Below, in pieces: positions 42,350 to 51,433 of a stretch of DNA of 64,000 bases (position 1 is its first letter; each line of letters starts with the position of its first letter). The stretch spans positions 3,118,501-3,182,500 of the forward strand of contig NZ_CP019388.1 in assembly GCF_001971725.1 (NCBI RefSeq). Reading direction: 5' to 3'. This DNA is from Winogradskyella sp. J14-2. GTDB taxonomy: Bacteria; Bacteroidota; Bacteroidia; Flavobacteriales; Flavobacteriaceae. The translations under genes and the position numbers were made by a program. The notes below the pieces were generated by a model that made no database searches, was not told where the DNA came from, and worked only from the letters and a program-made list of their open reading frames with translations.

Positions 42350-42925
42350 TTATAATTGATTTAGATGATTTATCAACTTTTGTACCGCTCTGCCACGGTG
42401 TCCGATTTTGTTTTTTTCTTCTAAAGAAATTTCGGCAAAAGTTTGGGTATAGCCTTCAGCTTTAAAAATAGGATCGTAGCCAAAGCCTTTATCGCCTTGT
42501 TTTTCTGTTGTAATTTCACCTCTGCAGATGCCAGTAAAAGTTTCTATTTTACCGTTGAGATGCAATGCAATTACGGTTTTAAATTGCGCTTTACGAGAGG
42601 TCGCATTTTTAAGATTAGTAAGTAGTTTGTTTATATTATCTTCTGCGCTGCGCTGCGGACCTGCGTAATATGCTGTGTCTACGCCAGGCTCACCGTGTAA
42701 TGCATCTACCTCTAAACCTGTATCATCTGCAAAACAATCGTAACCATAGTTGTCCTTTACATAACTGGCTTTTTGTTGTGCATTACCTTCAATTGTGCCA
42801 GTAGTTTCTGGAATCTCTTCATGGCAACCAATGTCTTTTAAACTCAGTAGTTGAATATGCGGTGGTACAAGCGATTGTACTTCTTTAATTTTGTTTTTAT
42901 TGTTGGTAGCGAATACAATTTGCAT
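42350..42925 (-). CDS. rdgB: Non-canonical purine NTP pyrophosphatase (RdgB/HAM1)
   Basis: A 191-residue house-cleaning enzyme hydrolysing ITP, dITP and XTP to monophosphates. Family motifs are FATNNKNKIKEV (4-15), FADDTGLEVDAL (about 66-77), GEPGVDTAYYAGPQRS, the GFGYDPIF loop near 151-158 and GHRGRAVQKL at 175-184. Complete and of typical length. No obvious operon partner. Confidence 0.95.
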   Translation of the reverse strand: MQIVFATNNKNKIKEVQSLVPPHIQLLSLKDIGCHEEIPETTGTIEGNAQQKASYVKDNYGYDCFADDTGLEVDALHGEPGVDTAYYAGPQRSAEDNINKLLTNLKNATSRKAQFKTVIALHLNGKIETFTGICRGEITTEKQGDKGFGYDPIFKAEGYTQTFAEISLEEKNKIGHRGRAVQKLINHLNQL

Positions 42926-43082
42926 CTCTATTTTTTTGTTAAAAATAGATTATTAAAATGACTTCGAAAAGCTAGAGAGATTTTAATATAATTTAGCTTT
43001 AGTTTATGACAATTATCAGTTATACCTCCTGTAAATTGTCGTATATTAGATAAAGGAATTATTAATTAAAACAAGTAATATT

Positions 43083-43382
43083 ATGACGGTAAATTTTCAA
43101 TATGTAAACACAGATGTAAGTGAAACATTATCAGCGTTTACAACAGAAAAGTTAGAAAAATTAGCAGATAAATTTGAGTTTTTAATTTCAGCTCAGGTTT
43201 ATATTAAGCATGATGACAAAGACCACGAAGCTGGTAAAATTTGTAATGTAGAATTAAGTCTTCCTGGTCCACGTATTTTTGCAACCTCAAATGAGGCCTC
43301 TTACGAAATGGCAGTTAATGAAACTATAAGCGATTTAACACGTCAATTAAAAAAGAGAAAAGAAATATTTAAAACACACTAA
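43083..43382 (+). CDS. hpf: Ribosome hibernation-promoting factor, short HPF/RaiA type
   Basis: A 99-residue protein of the short HPF/YfiA class that binds the 30S decoding region in slow growth. It shows beta-alpha-beta-beta-beta-alpha order: VNFQYVNTDVSETLSAFTTEKLEKLADKF split over the first strand and helix, and ISDLTRQLKKRKEIFKTH, the basic helix that contacts 16S rRNA. No long-form dimerisation domain. The gap upstream (42926-43082) holds an inverted repeat, GACAATT (43008-43014) and AATTGTC (43034-43040), just before a weak TATATTAG. Confidence 0.88.
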   Translation: MTVNFQYVNTDVSETLSAFTTEKLEKLADKFEFLISAQVYIKHDDKDHEAGKICNVELSLPGPRIFATSNEASYEMAVNETISDLTRQLKKRKEIFKTH

Positions 43383-43435
43383 ATTAAAATAAAACGTTTA
43401 GACGTTTAATTATAACAGAGGGTTTACTCGGTTGG

Positions 43436-43909
43436 TTATCTATGATGATAAGGTTCGTTCTTTAAAATTGTAAACCCTCTGTATAATTGTTCTATAAAAA
43501 ATAAGCGAACCATTTGATGCGAAAATGTCATTTTAGACAATCCTATTTTTCCGTTGGCTCTTTCGTAAACTTCTTGAGAAAATCCATAAGGACCTCCAAT
43601 AACAAAAATTAAAGTTTTTATTCCAGAGTTCATGTGCTTTTGTAGGTAGTTAGAAAATGCTACAGAATCCATTTGTTTTCCATTTTCATCTAATAAAATC
43701 AGAATATCAGAGTTTTGTGTCTTGGAAAGAATTAATTCGCCTTCCTTTTCTTTTTGCTGTTCTTCAGAAAGATGCTTCACTTTTTTAAGATCCGGAATTA
43801 TCTCAAATTCAAATTTAATATAATGGCTCAGTCGTTTTTTGTAGTCTTCAATTAGAGTCTGAAGATTTTTATTATCCGTTTTGCCTATGGCGATGAGTTT
43901 TATTTGCAT
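43436..43909 (-). CDS. rlmH: 23S rRNA (pseudouridine(1915)-N3)-methyltransferase
   Basis: A 157-residue SPOUT methyltransferase acting on the 70S ribosome. It starts MQIKLIAIGKTDNK and has the SAM-binding knot LIFVIGGPYGFSQEV (about 98-112), followed by KMTFSHQMVRLFFIEQLYR and the terminal ILKNEPYHHR, which is the invariant end of the family. It follows the uncharacterised secreted protein gene by 11 bases. Confidence 0.96.
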   Translation of the reverse strand: MQIKLIAIGKTDNKNLQTLIEDYKKRLSHYIKFEFEIIPDLKKVKHLSEEQQKEKEGELILSKTQNSDILILLDENGKQMDSVAFSNYLQKHMNSGIKTLIFVIGGPYGFSQEVYERANGKIGLSKMTFSHQMVRLFFIEQLYRGFTILKNEPYHHR

Positions 43910-43920
43910 TTTATCTTTAA

Positions 43921-44811
43921 CTAATAACCAATACTATAGCATTCAATATTTATTGGATAACTATTCTCATGTCTTTCAAAAGCATCTCTAATTTTTTCCT
44001 TATCATTAGAAGCAGGTATTTTAAACGAACTTGACCTTGATGAGCGTCTATTTGCACCTTTTCGAAGAATAGGTAAGTCAGTTAAGTTTTTATTGTAGTC
44101 TGCAATTAAATCTGTCCAATCTTCTTGTTTAATCATTTTAATGATTTTTTTATCACTCGATTCTCCATATCTATAGTAATTGCCGTCAGGTCTTAAAATA
44201 ATCATTCCAGAAAACCCATTGAAGAATAAATCATTAATTAATGAATTAATTTTATTTAATTTCAAATTCTTATATGTATAGGCGGTTTTTGAGCGCATTC
44301 TATATAGGTATAAATGTTTGGCATCATACTTTAAACTGCGATCATGACACTTTTGAATAGATTCGTCAAACTTTTTTTTCCTTTTTAAATATCTTTTTTT
44401 TGAGATTCTGATTTCCAAAGTATCACCATTTCTCATTTTATGAATATAGTGAGGCTTGCGACGTTTCTTAAATTCTAAGTAGCTTAATAAACTATCTCGA
44501 AAATGTATAATTAATGTTTCATTACTTTTGAGTCTAATCCCATAATCATTTATAATTTCTTTCGTTAGACTATCTCGGTTAGATTTACTTATGTGGCCAA
44601 ACTTTTCAGTATTTCTTAGAATATGAACTTCAAACGAGTCAATTAACATGACTTTTTCGTGAAATAAATAAGATTTTTTCTTTTTATGGAATTCATCCGA
44701 ACCTATTTTTTCTAAGTCATCATTTAAATAAATATTAACTTTATCTTTGTTTTGAGTGTAGCTATTCAAAGCTAGCATCAAAGTGAGAAATAAAGACAGA
44801 AAATACTTCAT
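43921..44811 (-). CDS. Uncharacterised exported protein
   Basis: A 296-residue protein. The start at 44811 gives a normal signal peptide (MKYFLSLFLTLMLALNSYTQ) and avoids overlap with nadC; a longer frame begins 27 codons upstream inside nadC. The mature part is very basic and rich in Lys/Arg/Ser/Tyr (KKRYLKRKKKFDESIQKCHD, KGANRRSSRSSSFKIP) with no recognised domain. It is upstream of rlmH with an 11-base gap and diverges from nadC with only 25 bases between starts. Confidence 0.72.
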   Translation of the reverse strand: MKYFLSLFLTLMLALNSYTQNKDKVNIYLNDDLEKIGSDEFHKKKKSYLFHEKVMLIDSFEVHILRNTEKFGHISKSNRDSLTKEIINDYGIRLKSNETLIIHFRDSLLSYLEFKKRRKPHYIHKMRNGDTLEIRISKKRYLKRKKKFDESIQKCHDRSLKYDAKHLYLYRMRSKTAYTYKNLKLNKINSLINDLFFNGFSGMIILRPDGNYYRYGESSDKKIIKMIKQEDWTDLIADYNKNLTDLPILRKGANRRSSRSSSFKIPASNDKEKIRDAFERHENSYPINIECYSIGY

Positions 44812-44836
44812 AGATTCAGATTTAATCCTAAATGTA

Positions 44837-45694
44837 ATGATTTCAAAAGAACAATTCCAAACCGAAATAGATTTAATTATAGCCAATGCCATTAGAGAAG
44901 ATGTAGGAGATGGCGATCATAGCTCTTTGGCATGCATACCAGCTTCAGCTACTGGGAAAGCTAAACTTTTAGTAAAAGACAACGGTATTATTGCTGGTAT
45001 TGAATTTGCTAAAAAAGTGTTTACTTACGTGGATAAAGACATGAAAATTGAAACACTTATCGAAGATGGAAGTAAAGTGAAGCATGGCGATATTGCGTTT
45101 TATGTAGAAGGATTTTCGCAGTCTATTCTTAAGGCTGAGCGTTTGGTGCTTAATGCTATGCAACGTATGAGTGCTATTGCAACTAAAACCAGAAAGTTTG
45201 TGGATTTGTTAGAAGGTACAGGAACTAAAATTTTAGATACTCGAAAAACGACTCCAGGAATTAGAGCGTTAGAGAAATGGGCTGTAAAAATTGGAGGTGG
45301 AGAAAACCACAGATTTGCGTTATATGATATGATTATGTTAAAAGACAATCATATCGATTTTGCAGGTGGAGTAACAAAAGCTATTAACTTAACCAAGCAA
45401 TACTTAAAAGATGCCAATAGAGATTTAAAAATTATTGTTGAAGCACGCGACCTAGAAGAAATTAAAGAGATATTAGATTGTGGTGGTGTATATCGTATTC
45501 TTATCGATAATTTTAATTATGAAGACACCAGAAAAGCTGTTGCGCTTATTGGTGACCAGTGCCTTACAGAATCTTCTGGAGGTATTAATGAAAAAACAGT
45601 TAGGCAGTATGCTGAGTGTGGTGTAGATTATATTTCATCAGGTGCATTGACACACTCTGTTTATAATATGGATTTAAGTTTAAAAGCTGTCTAG
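44837..45694 (+). CDS. nadC: Carboxylating nicotinate-nucleotide diphosphorylase
   Basis: A 285-residue quinolinate phosphoribosyltransferase forming nicotinate mononucleotide in NAD synthesis. Key blocks are REDVGDGDHSS (about 19-29), LNAMQRMSAIATKTR, LDTRKTTPGIRALEKWAVKI (about 132-151), GGGENHRF and DMIMLKDNHI, with ESSGGI near the end. An open frame extends 18 codons further upstream into the neighbouring gene; the ATG at 44837 gives the usual family length. Confidence 0.95.
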   Translation: MISKEQFQTEIDLIIANAIREDVGDGDHSSLACIPASATGKAKLLVKDNGIIAGIEFAKKVFTYVDKDMKIETLIEDGSKVKHGDIAFYVEGFSQSILKAERLVLNAMQRMSAIATKTRKFVDLLEGTGTKILDTRKTTPGIRALEKWAVKIGGGENHRFALYDMIMLKDNHIDFAGGVTKAINLTKQYLKDANRDLKIIVEARDLEEIKEILDCGGVYRILIDNFNYEDTRKAVALIGDQCLTESSGGINEKTVRQYAECGVDYISSGALTHSVYNMDLSLKAV

Positions 45695-45750
45695 AAAAAC
45701 GAAAAGTCTAACAATCTAACCGTCTAAGTAGTCTAAATCTCTAAAGCTGA

Positions 45751-46692
45751 ATGACAAAACCTATCGAAGATAAACTAGATAAAATTCCTGTAATTAATAT
45801 AGTGGTTCGCTTTTTTAAGCAAATCCGATTACCAGGTTTTGAGGGTTTATCTATCTACGACTTACTAGAACTCTATGTAATGGGTATTGTAAAGGGTGCA
45901 TTAACAACAAGAGCCAGTGCCATTGCTTTTAGCTTTTTTACTGCAATATTTCCGTTTTTACTGTTTGTGATAATTTTAATGCCTTACATACCTATAGATG
46001 GTTTTCAAGTGGAGTTTGAGCGTTTTCTAAACGATTTTTTACCACCACAAACCTCAGAGTTTTTCTTTGCAAATATTTTTGAAAATATAAGTGGAGGCTC
46101 AGGAGCAGGCTTGTTGTCTTCGGTTTTTTTATTATCTATGTTATTGATGGCAAATGGCGTAAATGCTGTGTTTTCTGGTTTTGAAAACTCATACCACGAG
46201 CAGTTAACGCGAAATGTATTTCAACAATACATGTACGCGCTTGGTGTAGCACTTATTTTGGCAGTTTTAGTGCTTTTAACTGTAGCTTTCTTTGGGTATA
46301 CAGAGATCTATATAATAACACCACTAAATGATGCTCTAGAAACCGAAAAAGCAACAGCAGAGCAGTGGATTGCTGTTGTGAAGTATCTTTTTTTTATACT
46401 CATGGTCTATCTAGCCACAGCGACCTTATATTACTTTGGTACTAAGGAAGGAAGACATACTAGATTTTTTTCTATAGGTGCATTACTAACTACGTTACTT
46501 ATTATTCTCACCTCGTATCTCTTTGGTATTTATATTGATAATTTTTCACAATACAATAAATTGTATGGATCCATTGGCGCGCTTTTAATCTTGTTGTTAT
46601 ACTTATGGCTAAATGCTAATATTTTGCTTTTAGGTTATGAGTTAAATGCATCTTTAAGACGTTTAAGAAAAATAAATACTTATGAGAAATAA
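45751..46692 (+). CDS. YihY / BrkB family inner-membrane protein
   Basis: A 313-residue membrane protein of the YihY/virulence factor BrkB family. The family core is seen: ASAIAFSFFTAIFPFLLFV (about 51-69), MLLMANGVNAVFSGFENSY, FFSIGALLTTLLIILTSYLFG and YGSIGALLILLLYLWLNANILLLGYELN, with about six membrane helices. Some members were once called ribonuclease BN in error; the function is unresolved. The last 11 bases overlap the DUF2147 gene. Confidence 0.9.
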   Translation: MTKPIEDKLDKIPVINIVVRFFKQIRLPGFEGLSIYDLLELYVMGIVKGALTTRASAIAFSFFTAIFPFLLFVIILMPYIPIDGFQVEFERFLNDFLPPQTSEFFFANIFENISGGSGAGLLSSVFLLSMLLMANGVNAVFSGFENSYHEQLTRNVFQQYMYALGVALILAVLVLLTVAFFGYTEIYIITPLNDALETEKATAEQWIAVVKYLFFILMVYLATATLYYFGTKEGRHTRFFSIGALLTTLLIILTSYLFGIYIDNFSQYNKLYGSIGALLILLLYLWLNANILLLGYELNASLRRLRKINTYEK

Positions 46693-47104
46693 CTTATTAC
46701 TTTTAATATTAATCCTGGCTAATCTGCAATTAAATGCACAAGATATTTTGGGAAAGTGGAAAACAATTGATGATGAAACTGGTGAGCCTAAATCTGTTGT
46801 TGAAATTTATGAGAAAGAAGGTAAGATTTATGGGAAAATAGTAGACATTCTTACTAAAAATAGAGATGCGATTTGTAAAAAATGCGATGGTGAAAACAAA
46901 AATCAACCGATTTTGGGACTAGAAATTATAAACGGTCTTGAAAAAGATGACGCTATTTATGAAGGTGGTACAATTCTAAATCCTGAAAACGGAAAAGTGT
47001 ACAAATGTAGATTAAAGTTAGAAGAAGACACGGATACTTTACAAGTAAGAGGCTACATTGCATTTCTTTATAAAACGCAGTATTGGAAACGGGTTATAGA
47101 GTAA
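46682..47104 (+). CDS. DUF2147 family exported protein
   Basis: A 140-residue protein with a signal peptide (about 1-19, ending LNAQ) and a DUF2147 domain: DILGKWKTIDDETGEPKSVV, GKIYGKIVDILTK, CKKCDGENKNQPILGLEII, GGTILNPENGKVYKC and LQVRGYIAFLYKTQYWKRV. The domain is a lipocalin-like beta-barrel in its best-known members; the ligand is unknown. Two cysteines as CxxC (about 61-64) could bind metal or form a disulfide. Overlaps the BrkB-family gene by 11 bases. Confidence 0.87.
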   Translation: MRNNLLLLILILANLQLNAQDILGKWKTIDDETGEPKSVVEIYEKEGKIYGKIVDILTKNRDAICKKCDGENKNQPILGLEIINGLEKDDAIYEGGTILNPENGKVYKCRLKLEEDTDTLQVRGYIAFLYKTQYWKRVIE

Positions 47105-47187
47105 GCAGTATTCAGCAAAACGTAATCATTAAGATTAAATAATCAATTGTATTTTTGTACAACACTTAAGACTAACTACTAGCCACT

Positions 47188-49641
47188 ATTTACTTCCTCG
47201 ACGTCATATTGCCAATTCCGCTTCAAAAAGCGTTTACCTATCATATTACCGAGGCTGAAGCTCAATTTATAAAGCAAGGTATGCGAGTCGCTGTACCCTT
47301 TGGTAAAAGCAAAATTTACACAGCTTTAGCTTATAAAGTTCATAATAATGCACCTGCGGCATATGAGGCAAAAACCATTCATCAAATTTTAGATGAAGCA
47401 CCTGTTGTAACTGAATTACAATTAAAACATTGGGAGTGGATTGCTAAATATTATATGTGCAGTCTTGGTGAGGTAATGCGAGCTGCAATGCCAAATGCTT
47501 TTATTATAGAAAGCGAAACTATTCTTGTTAAAAATGAAAGCGCTGAAATCTCAGAAGCTGATCTTAAAGATGATGAGTTTTTAATCTATGAAGCTTTGCA
47601 ATATCAATCTTCTTTAAAGATTGAAGATGTGGTTTCTATTTTAGATAAAAAACGAATTCTTCCAGTAGTAAATCGTTTAGTAGAAAAAGGCGTATTGCAA
47701 TTGCAAGAAGAACTTTATGAAAAATACAACCCAAAGTTGGTGCGTTATGTAAAGCTTCATAAAGCGTATAAATCTGAAGAAAAACTTAAAGAATTATTAG
47801 ATACACTTAATAAAAATGCAACAAAGCAACGTGAGGTTATTTTAACCTTGTTTACACTCGAAGCTTCAGAACAAAAACCAATAAAAGTTTCAGAATTAAG
47901 CGAGCGAAGTGGAGCATCATTAGCTATTATTAGAGCACTGATTGATAAGTCTATTTTAGAAGAATACTACATTCAAACCGATAGAGTGCAGTTTGAGGGT
48001 GAAGGTGATGAGCAAACCAAGCAATTGAGTGATGCTCAAACCGAAGCACTTGAGAGCATTAAAGTTGCTTTTGAGACCAAACCAGTAACACTTTTACATG
48101 GTGTAACATCATCTGGAAAAACTGAAATCTATGTAAAGCTTATAGAAGAGCAGCTAAATTTGGGTAATCAAGTATTATACTTATTGCCTGAAATAGCTTT
48201 AACAACGCAATTGGTGCAACGTCTTCAGGATTATTTTGGTGAAAAAGTTGCAGTTTTTCATAGTAGATATTCAGGTAATGAACGTGTTGAAGTGTGGCAT
48301 AATCTTAAAAACAATTTAGAAAAAGCACAGTTGGTTATTGGAGCACGTTCTGCTTTGTTATTACCGTTTTCTAATTTAGGATTGATTATTGTAGATGAAG
48401 AACACGAGCAATCGTACAAACAATTTGACCCAGCACCACGATATCATGCCAGAGATGCTGCTATAGTCTTAGCTAACCTACATAAGGCCAAAACACTTTT
48501 AGGCTCAGCAACACCAAGTTTAGAAAGTTATTTCAATGCTACACAAAATAAATATGGATTCGTAGAATTAAAAACGCGTTTTAACAATGTGCTTATGCCA
48601 GATATAGAGTTGGTAGATTTAGCAGATAAGTACAAACGCAAACGTATGAAAGGTCATTTTTCTGATCGTTTAATTGAAGAAATGGCCGAGACATTAGATG
48701 AAGGTTTTCAAATAATATTATTTCAGAATAGAAGAGGATTTTCGCCAATAGTAGAATGTACCACTTGTGGTAATTCACCACAATGTCCCAATTGCGATGT
48801 AAGTTTGACATACCATCAATACAGAGATCAGTTGCGTTGCCATTATTGCGGTTACCATACGGTTATGCCAAAAACCTGTCAAGCTTGTGGTAATGCTACG
48901 TTAGATACTAAAGGTTTTGGTACTGAGCAGATTGAAGAAGAAGTAAAAGTACTTTTTCCAGACAAGAAAGTGGCGCGAATGGACTTAGATACCACACGAG
49001 GAAAGCATGGTTTTGAAAAAATCATTTCTAAGTTTGAACAGCGTGAAATTGATATTTTAGTGGGTACTCAAATGCTAACCAAAGGCTTAGATTTTAGACA
49101 TGTAAAATTGGTTGGCATCATGAATGCTGATAATTTGCTGAACTTCCCAGATTTTAGAGCACACGAACGTAGCTATCAATTGATGACACAGGTAGCAGGT
49201 AGAGCAGGCCGGACCGATATAAGAGGAAAGGTGTTGATTCAGACTTATAATCCGCATCATAATATTTTACAGCAAGTGTCTACAAACGCTTATAAAGATA
49301 TGTTTGCAGAACAGATGAATGATCGTTACAATTTTAAATATCCACCAATCTATCGTTTAATTAAAATTACGTTAAGACATAAGGATTACAACAGAGTTAA
49401 TCTAGCAGCAGATTGGTATGCTAAGTCATTAAGGCAGGTGTTTAAAGCAAATGTTTTAGGACCAGAATTTCCACCAATTTCCAGAATACGGAATTTATTT
49501 AATAAAAACATCTTAATTAAAATTCCGCAAAATCAATCGCTTTCTAAAACCAAAGATGCTATTATGAAAATAGATAACAGTTTTAATGCTGTTAAGGATT
49601 TTAGGTCTGTGAGAGTAGTTATTAACGTAGATAATTATTAA
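47188..49641 (+). CDS. priA: Primosomal protein N', replication restart helicase
   Basis: PriA reloads the replisome at stalled forks. The 3'-DNA-binding domain begins with the family N-terminus YFLDVILPIPLQKAFTY, the helicase has HGVTSSGKTEIY (about 305-316) and DEEH (about 402-405), and a zinc-binding insert CTTCGNSPQCPNC...CHYCG...CQACGN follows (about 524-575). The conserved start residues lie upstream of the first TTG (47209); the only codon matching the usual Met is ATT at 47188, with an in-frame stop at 47173. Conservative annotation would start at 47209 and lose seven residues. Confidence 0.93.
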   Translation: MYFLDVILPIPLQKAFTYHITEAEAQFIKQGMRVAVPFGKSKIYTALAYKVHNNAPAAYEAKTIHQILDEAPVVTELQLKHWEWIAKYYMCSLGEVMRAAMPNAFIIESETILVKNESAEISEADLKDDEFLIYEALQYQSSLKIEDVVSILDKKRILPVVNRLVEKGVLQLQEELYEKYNPKLVRYVKLHKAYKSEEKLKELLDTLNKNATKQREVILTLFTLEASEQKPIKVSELSERSGASLAIIRALIDKSILEEYYIQTDRVQFEGEGDEQTKQLSDAQTEALESIKVAFETKPVTLLHGVTSSGKTEIYVKLIEEQLNLGNQVLYLLPEIALTTQLVQRLQDYFGEKVAVFHSRYSGNERVEVWHNLKNNLEKAQLVIGARSALLLPFSNLGLIIVDEEHEQSYKQFDPAPRYHARDAAIVLANLHKAKTLLGSATPSLESYFNATQNKYGFVELKTRFNNVLMPDIELVDLADKYKRKRMKGHFSDRLIEEMAETLDEGFQIILFQNRRGFSPIVECTTCGNSPQCPNCDVSLTYHQYRDQLRCHYCGYHTVMPKTCQACGNATLDTKGFGTEQIEEEVKVLFPDKKVARMDLDTTRGKHGFEKIISKFEQREIDILVGTQMLTKGLDFRHVKLVGIMNADNLLNFPDFRAHERSYQLMTQVAGRAGRTDIRGKVLIQTYNPHHNILQQVSTNAYKDMFAEQMNDRYNFKYPPIYRLIKITLRHKDYNRVNLAADWYAKSLRQVFKANVLGPEFPPISRIRNLFNKNILIKIPQNQSLSKTKDAIMKIDNSFNAVKDFRSVRVVINVDNY

Positions 49642-49670
49642 AACAAACCATAGAAAATTTTGGTGAAATT

Positions 49671-49789
49671 CCTCAGTTCGAGTGGATTTTTCGATTGAAA
49701 TGAGAAAAATTTGTATCGAGAATTAGAATTTTATCAATCAAAAAGTTCTCGATACAATTTTTCGTTCCTCAAAATCACTCGAACTGACG
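49671..49789. repeat. Long inverted repeat downstream of priA
   Basis: CAGTTCGAGTG (49674-49684) and CACTCGAACTG (49777-49787) are outer arms; inner arms TTGTATCGAGAA (49711-49722) and TTCTCGATACAA (49746-49757) are also complementary, around an AT-rich centre. The whole would make a stem of about 50 paired positions with small bulges. It is followed by the priA/LytTR terminator. Confidence 0.75.
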
Positions 49790-49813
49790 TCAAAATATAC
49801 AACCGTTTAAACA

Positions 49814-49845
49814 AAAAAATCCCAACATTACTGCTGGGATTTTTT
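49814..49845. terminator. Bidirectional terminator between priA and the LytTR regulator
   Basis: AAAAAATCCCA (49814-49824) and TGGGATTTTTT (49835-49845) form a stem with T tracts in both directions, between two converging genes. Confidence 0.83.
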
Positions 49846-49889
49846 ATTTCAATGTGTATTATTGAGATATTCTGAAAATGGTAGTCATT

Positions 49890-50585
49890 CTACATATTAT
49901 TCAAAGCATCTACTAATTGTGTTTTCTTATTTCGACTCAAAGGAATCTCATAAGCACCTACTTCAACATTTTTACTGTTAAAGCGATCAATTTTATCTAA
50001 ATTCACAATATAAGATTTGTGGATTCTCAAAAATTTTCCTTCTGGTAGCTCCTTTTCAAAAGCTTTCATTGTAGATAATACTACAAGGCTGTTTTCTTCT
50101 GTTACAACTTTTACATAATCGCCTAAAGCTTCAATCCATTTAATATCCTTAATATAAACTTTACGTTTTTTAAGGTTACTCTTCACAAAGATGTGCTCGC
50201 CATCAGTTTCGTTAAAGTCTAATTTTAACTTATGCTGCTCAATAGCTTTTTCTACGGCAGTGTTAAAACGTTCTTTTGTGATAGGTTTTTGAAGGTAATC
50301 GGTAGCATCGTAATTAAATGCTTTAAAAGCATATTCAGTTTTACCAGTAACAAAAATAATTTGGGGTTTGTTGTTGAGGACGTCTAGAAGTTCAAAACCA
50401 TTTAATACAGGCATCTCTATATCTAAGAAGATAAGATCTACTTTGTGTGTATTAAGACCGTTTTTCGTTTCCAACGCACTGCTATACTCTGCAATAAGAT
50501 TAAGAGAGGAATGATTCTCAATTAACTTTACTATAGAGAGGCGCTGAATCGCAGAATCATCAACAACTACACAGTTTAAAGTCAT
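49890..50585 (-). CDS. LytTR-type response regulator
   Basis: A 231-residue two-component regulator. The receiver domain (1-118) has the acidic pair D9/D10, phosphoacceptor Asp55 in LIFLDIEMP and the conserved VTGKTEYAFKAF and YLQKPI. The LytTR DNA-binding domain (about 135-230) has DIKWIEALGDYVKVVTEEN and FLRIHKSYIVNLDKID. No histidine kinase is adjacent. It is divergent from the rpsF operon; the role is unknown. Confidence 0.93.
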   Translation of the reverse strand: MTLNCVVVDDSAIQRLSIVKLIENHSSLNLIAEYSSALETKNGLNTHKVDLIFLDIEMPVLNGFELLDVLNNKPQIIFVTGKTEYAFKAFNYDATDYLQKPITKERFNTAVEKAIEQHKLKLDFNETDGEHIFVKSNLKKRKVYIKDIKWIEALGDYVKVVTEENSLVVLSTMKAFEKELPEGKFLRIHKSYIVNLDKIDRFNSKNVEVGAYEIPLSRNKKTQLVDALNNM

Positions 50586-50722
50586 AACATTAATATTTTA
50601 TTAGGTTAAGATATCGACAATAGTACGATAATTTCGGTTAAAAAACAAATTTTACCGACAAACTGTAAAATTTAACATAATCTTAAGCGCAAAAACCGTT
50701 CAAAACTTTCAAATAAAAAATA

Positions 50723-50753
50723 TTGCCAAAATTAGAAATATTCCGTATTTTTG
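50723..50753 (+). promoter_or_regulatory. Promoter of the rpsF-rpsR-rplI operon
   Basis: TTG at 50723-50725, 20 bases and TATTTTTG at 50746-50753, then a leader of about 25 bases to the rpsF ATG at 50784. Confidence 0.75.
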
Positions 50754-50783
50754 CAGCCGTTTTAACAATAAATAAAATTTATT

Positions 50784-51122
50784 ATGAATCATTATGAAAC
50801 TGTTTTCATCTTGAATCCCGTTTTATCTGAAGACCAGATAAAGGAGACAGTTAAGAAATATGAGGATTTTCTCGTTTCTAAAGGAGCAAAGATGATAGCC
50901 AAAGAAGATTGGGGCTTAAAAAAATTAGCATATCCAATCCAAAACAAAAAAAGTGGTTTTTATCACTTATTTGAGTACCAAGTAGCTGGGGAAGCTATTG
51001 AGCCTTTAGAGTTAGAGTTTAGACGTGATGAGCGTTTTATGCGTTATTTAACTGTAAAATTAGACAAGCATGCCATTGCTTGGGCTGAGAAAAGAAGAGA
51101 AAGAAACAAACAAAAAGCTTAA
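50784..51122 (+). CDS. rpsF: 30S ribosomal protein S6
   Basis: A 112-residue S6 starting [21 protein letters not shown], with the [22 protein letters not shown] strand pair broken over about 46-67 and the conserved [16 protein letters not shown]. First gene of rpsF-rpsR-rplI; the gap to rpsR is 2 bases. Unlike the proteobacterial operon there is no priB or ssb between the genes. Confidence 0.96.
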   Translation: MNHYETVFILNPVLSEDQIKETVKKYEDFLVSKGAKMIAKEDWGLKKLAYPIQNKKSGFYHLFEYQVAGEAIEPLELEFRRDERFMRYLTVKLDKHAIAWAEKRRERNKQKA

Positions 51123-51124
51123 TT

Positions 51125-51421
51125 ATGTCATCAATAGAACAACAAGCAAAAGGAAAAAAAGATGGTGAGATAAGATATCTTACACCATTAAATATAGAGA
51201 CACAAAAAACAAAGAAGTACTGTCGTTTTAAAAAGTCTGGTATTAAATACATCGATTATAAAGATCCAGATTTCTTATTAAGCTTTGTTAACGAGCAAGG
51301 TAAATTGTTACCAAGGCGTTTAACAGGAACTTCTTTAAAATACCAAAGAAAAGTATCGGTGGCAGTAAAAAGAGCTAGACACTTAGCTTTAATGCCATAT
51401 GTTGCTGATTTATTAAAATAA
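51125..51421 (+). CDS. rpsR: 30S ribosomal protein S18
   Basis: A 98-residue S18, slightly longer at the N-terminus than the E. coli protein (75), as is usual in this phylum. The core is [41 protein letters not shown] and [12 protein letters not shown]. Binds S6 in the platform of the 30S subunit. Confidence 0.96.
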   Translation: MSSIEQQAKGKKDGEIRYLTPLNIETQKTKKYCRFKKSGIKYIDYKDPDFLLSFVNEQGKLLPRRLTGTSLKYQRKVSVAVKRARHLALMPYVADLLK

Positions 51422-51433
51422 AATATCATAACA

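Noticed and set aside
44812-44892. Upstream start of the uncharacterised exported protein, overlapping nadC
   Set aside because: The shorter start gives a clean signal peptide and removes the overlap with the nadC coding region.
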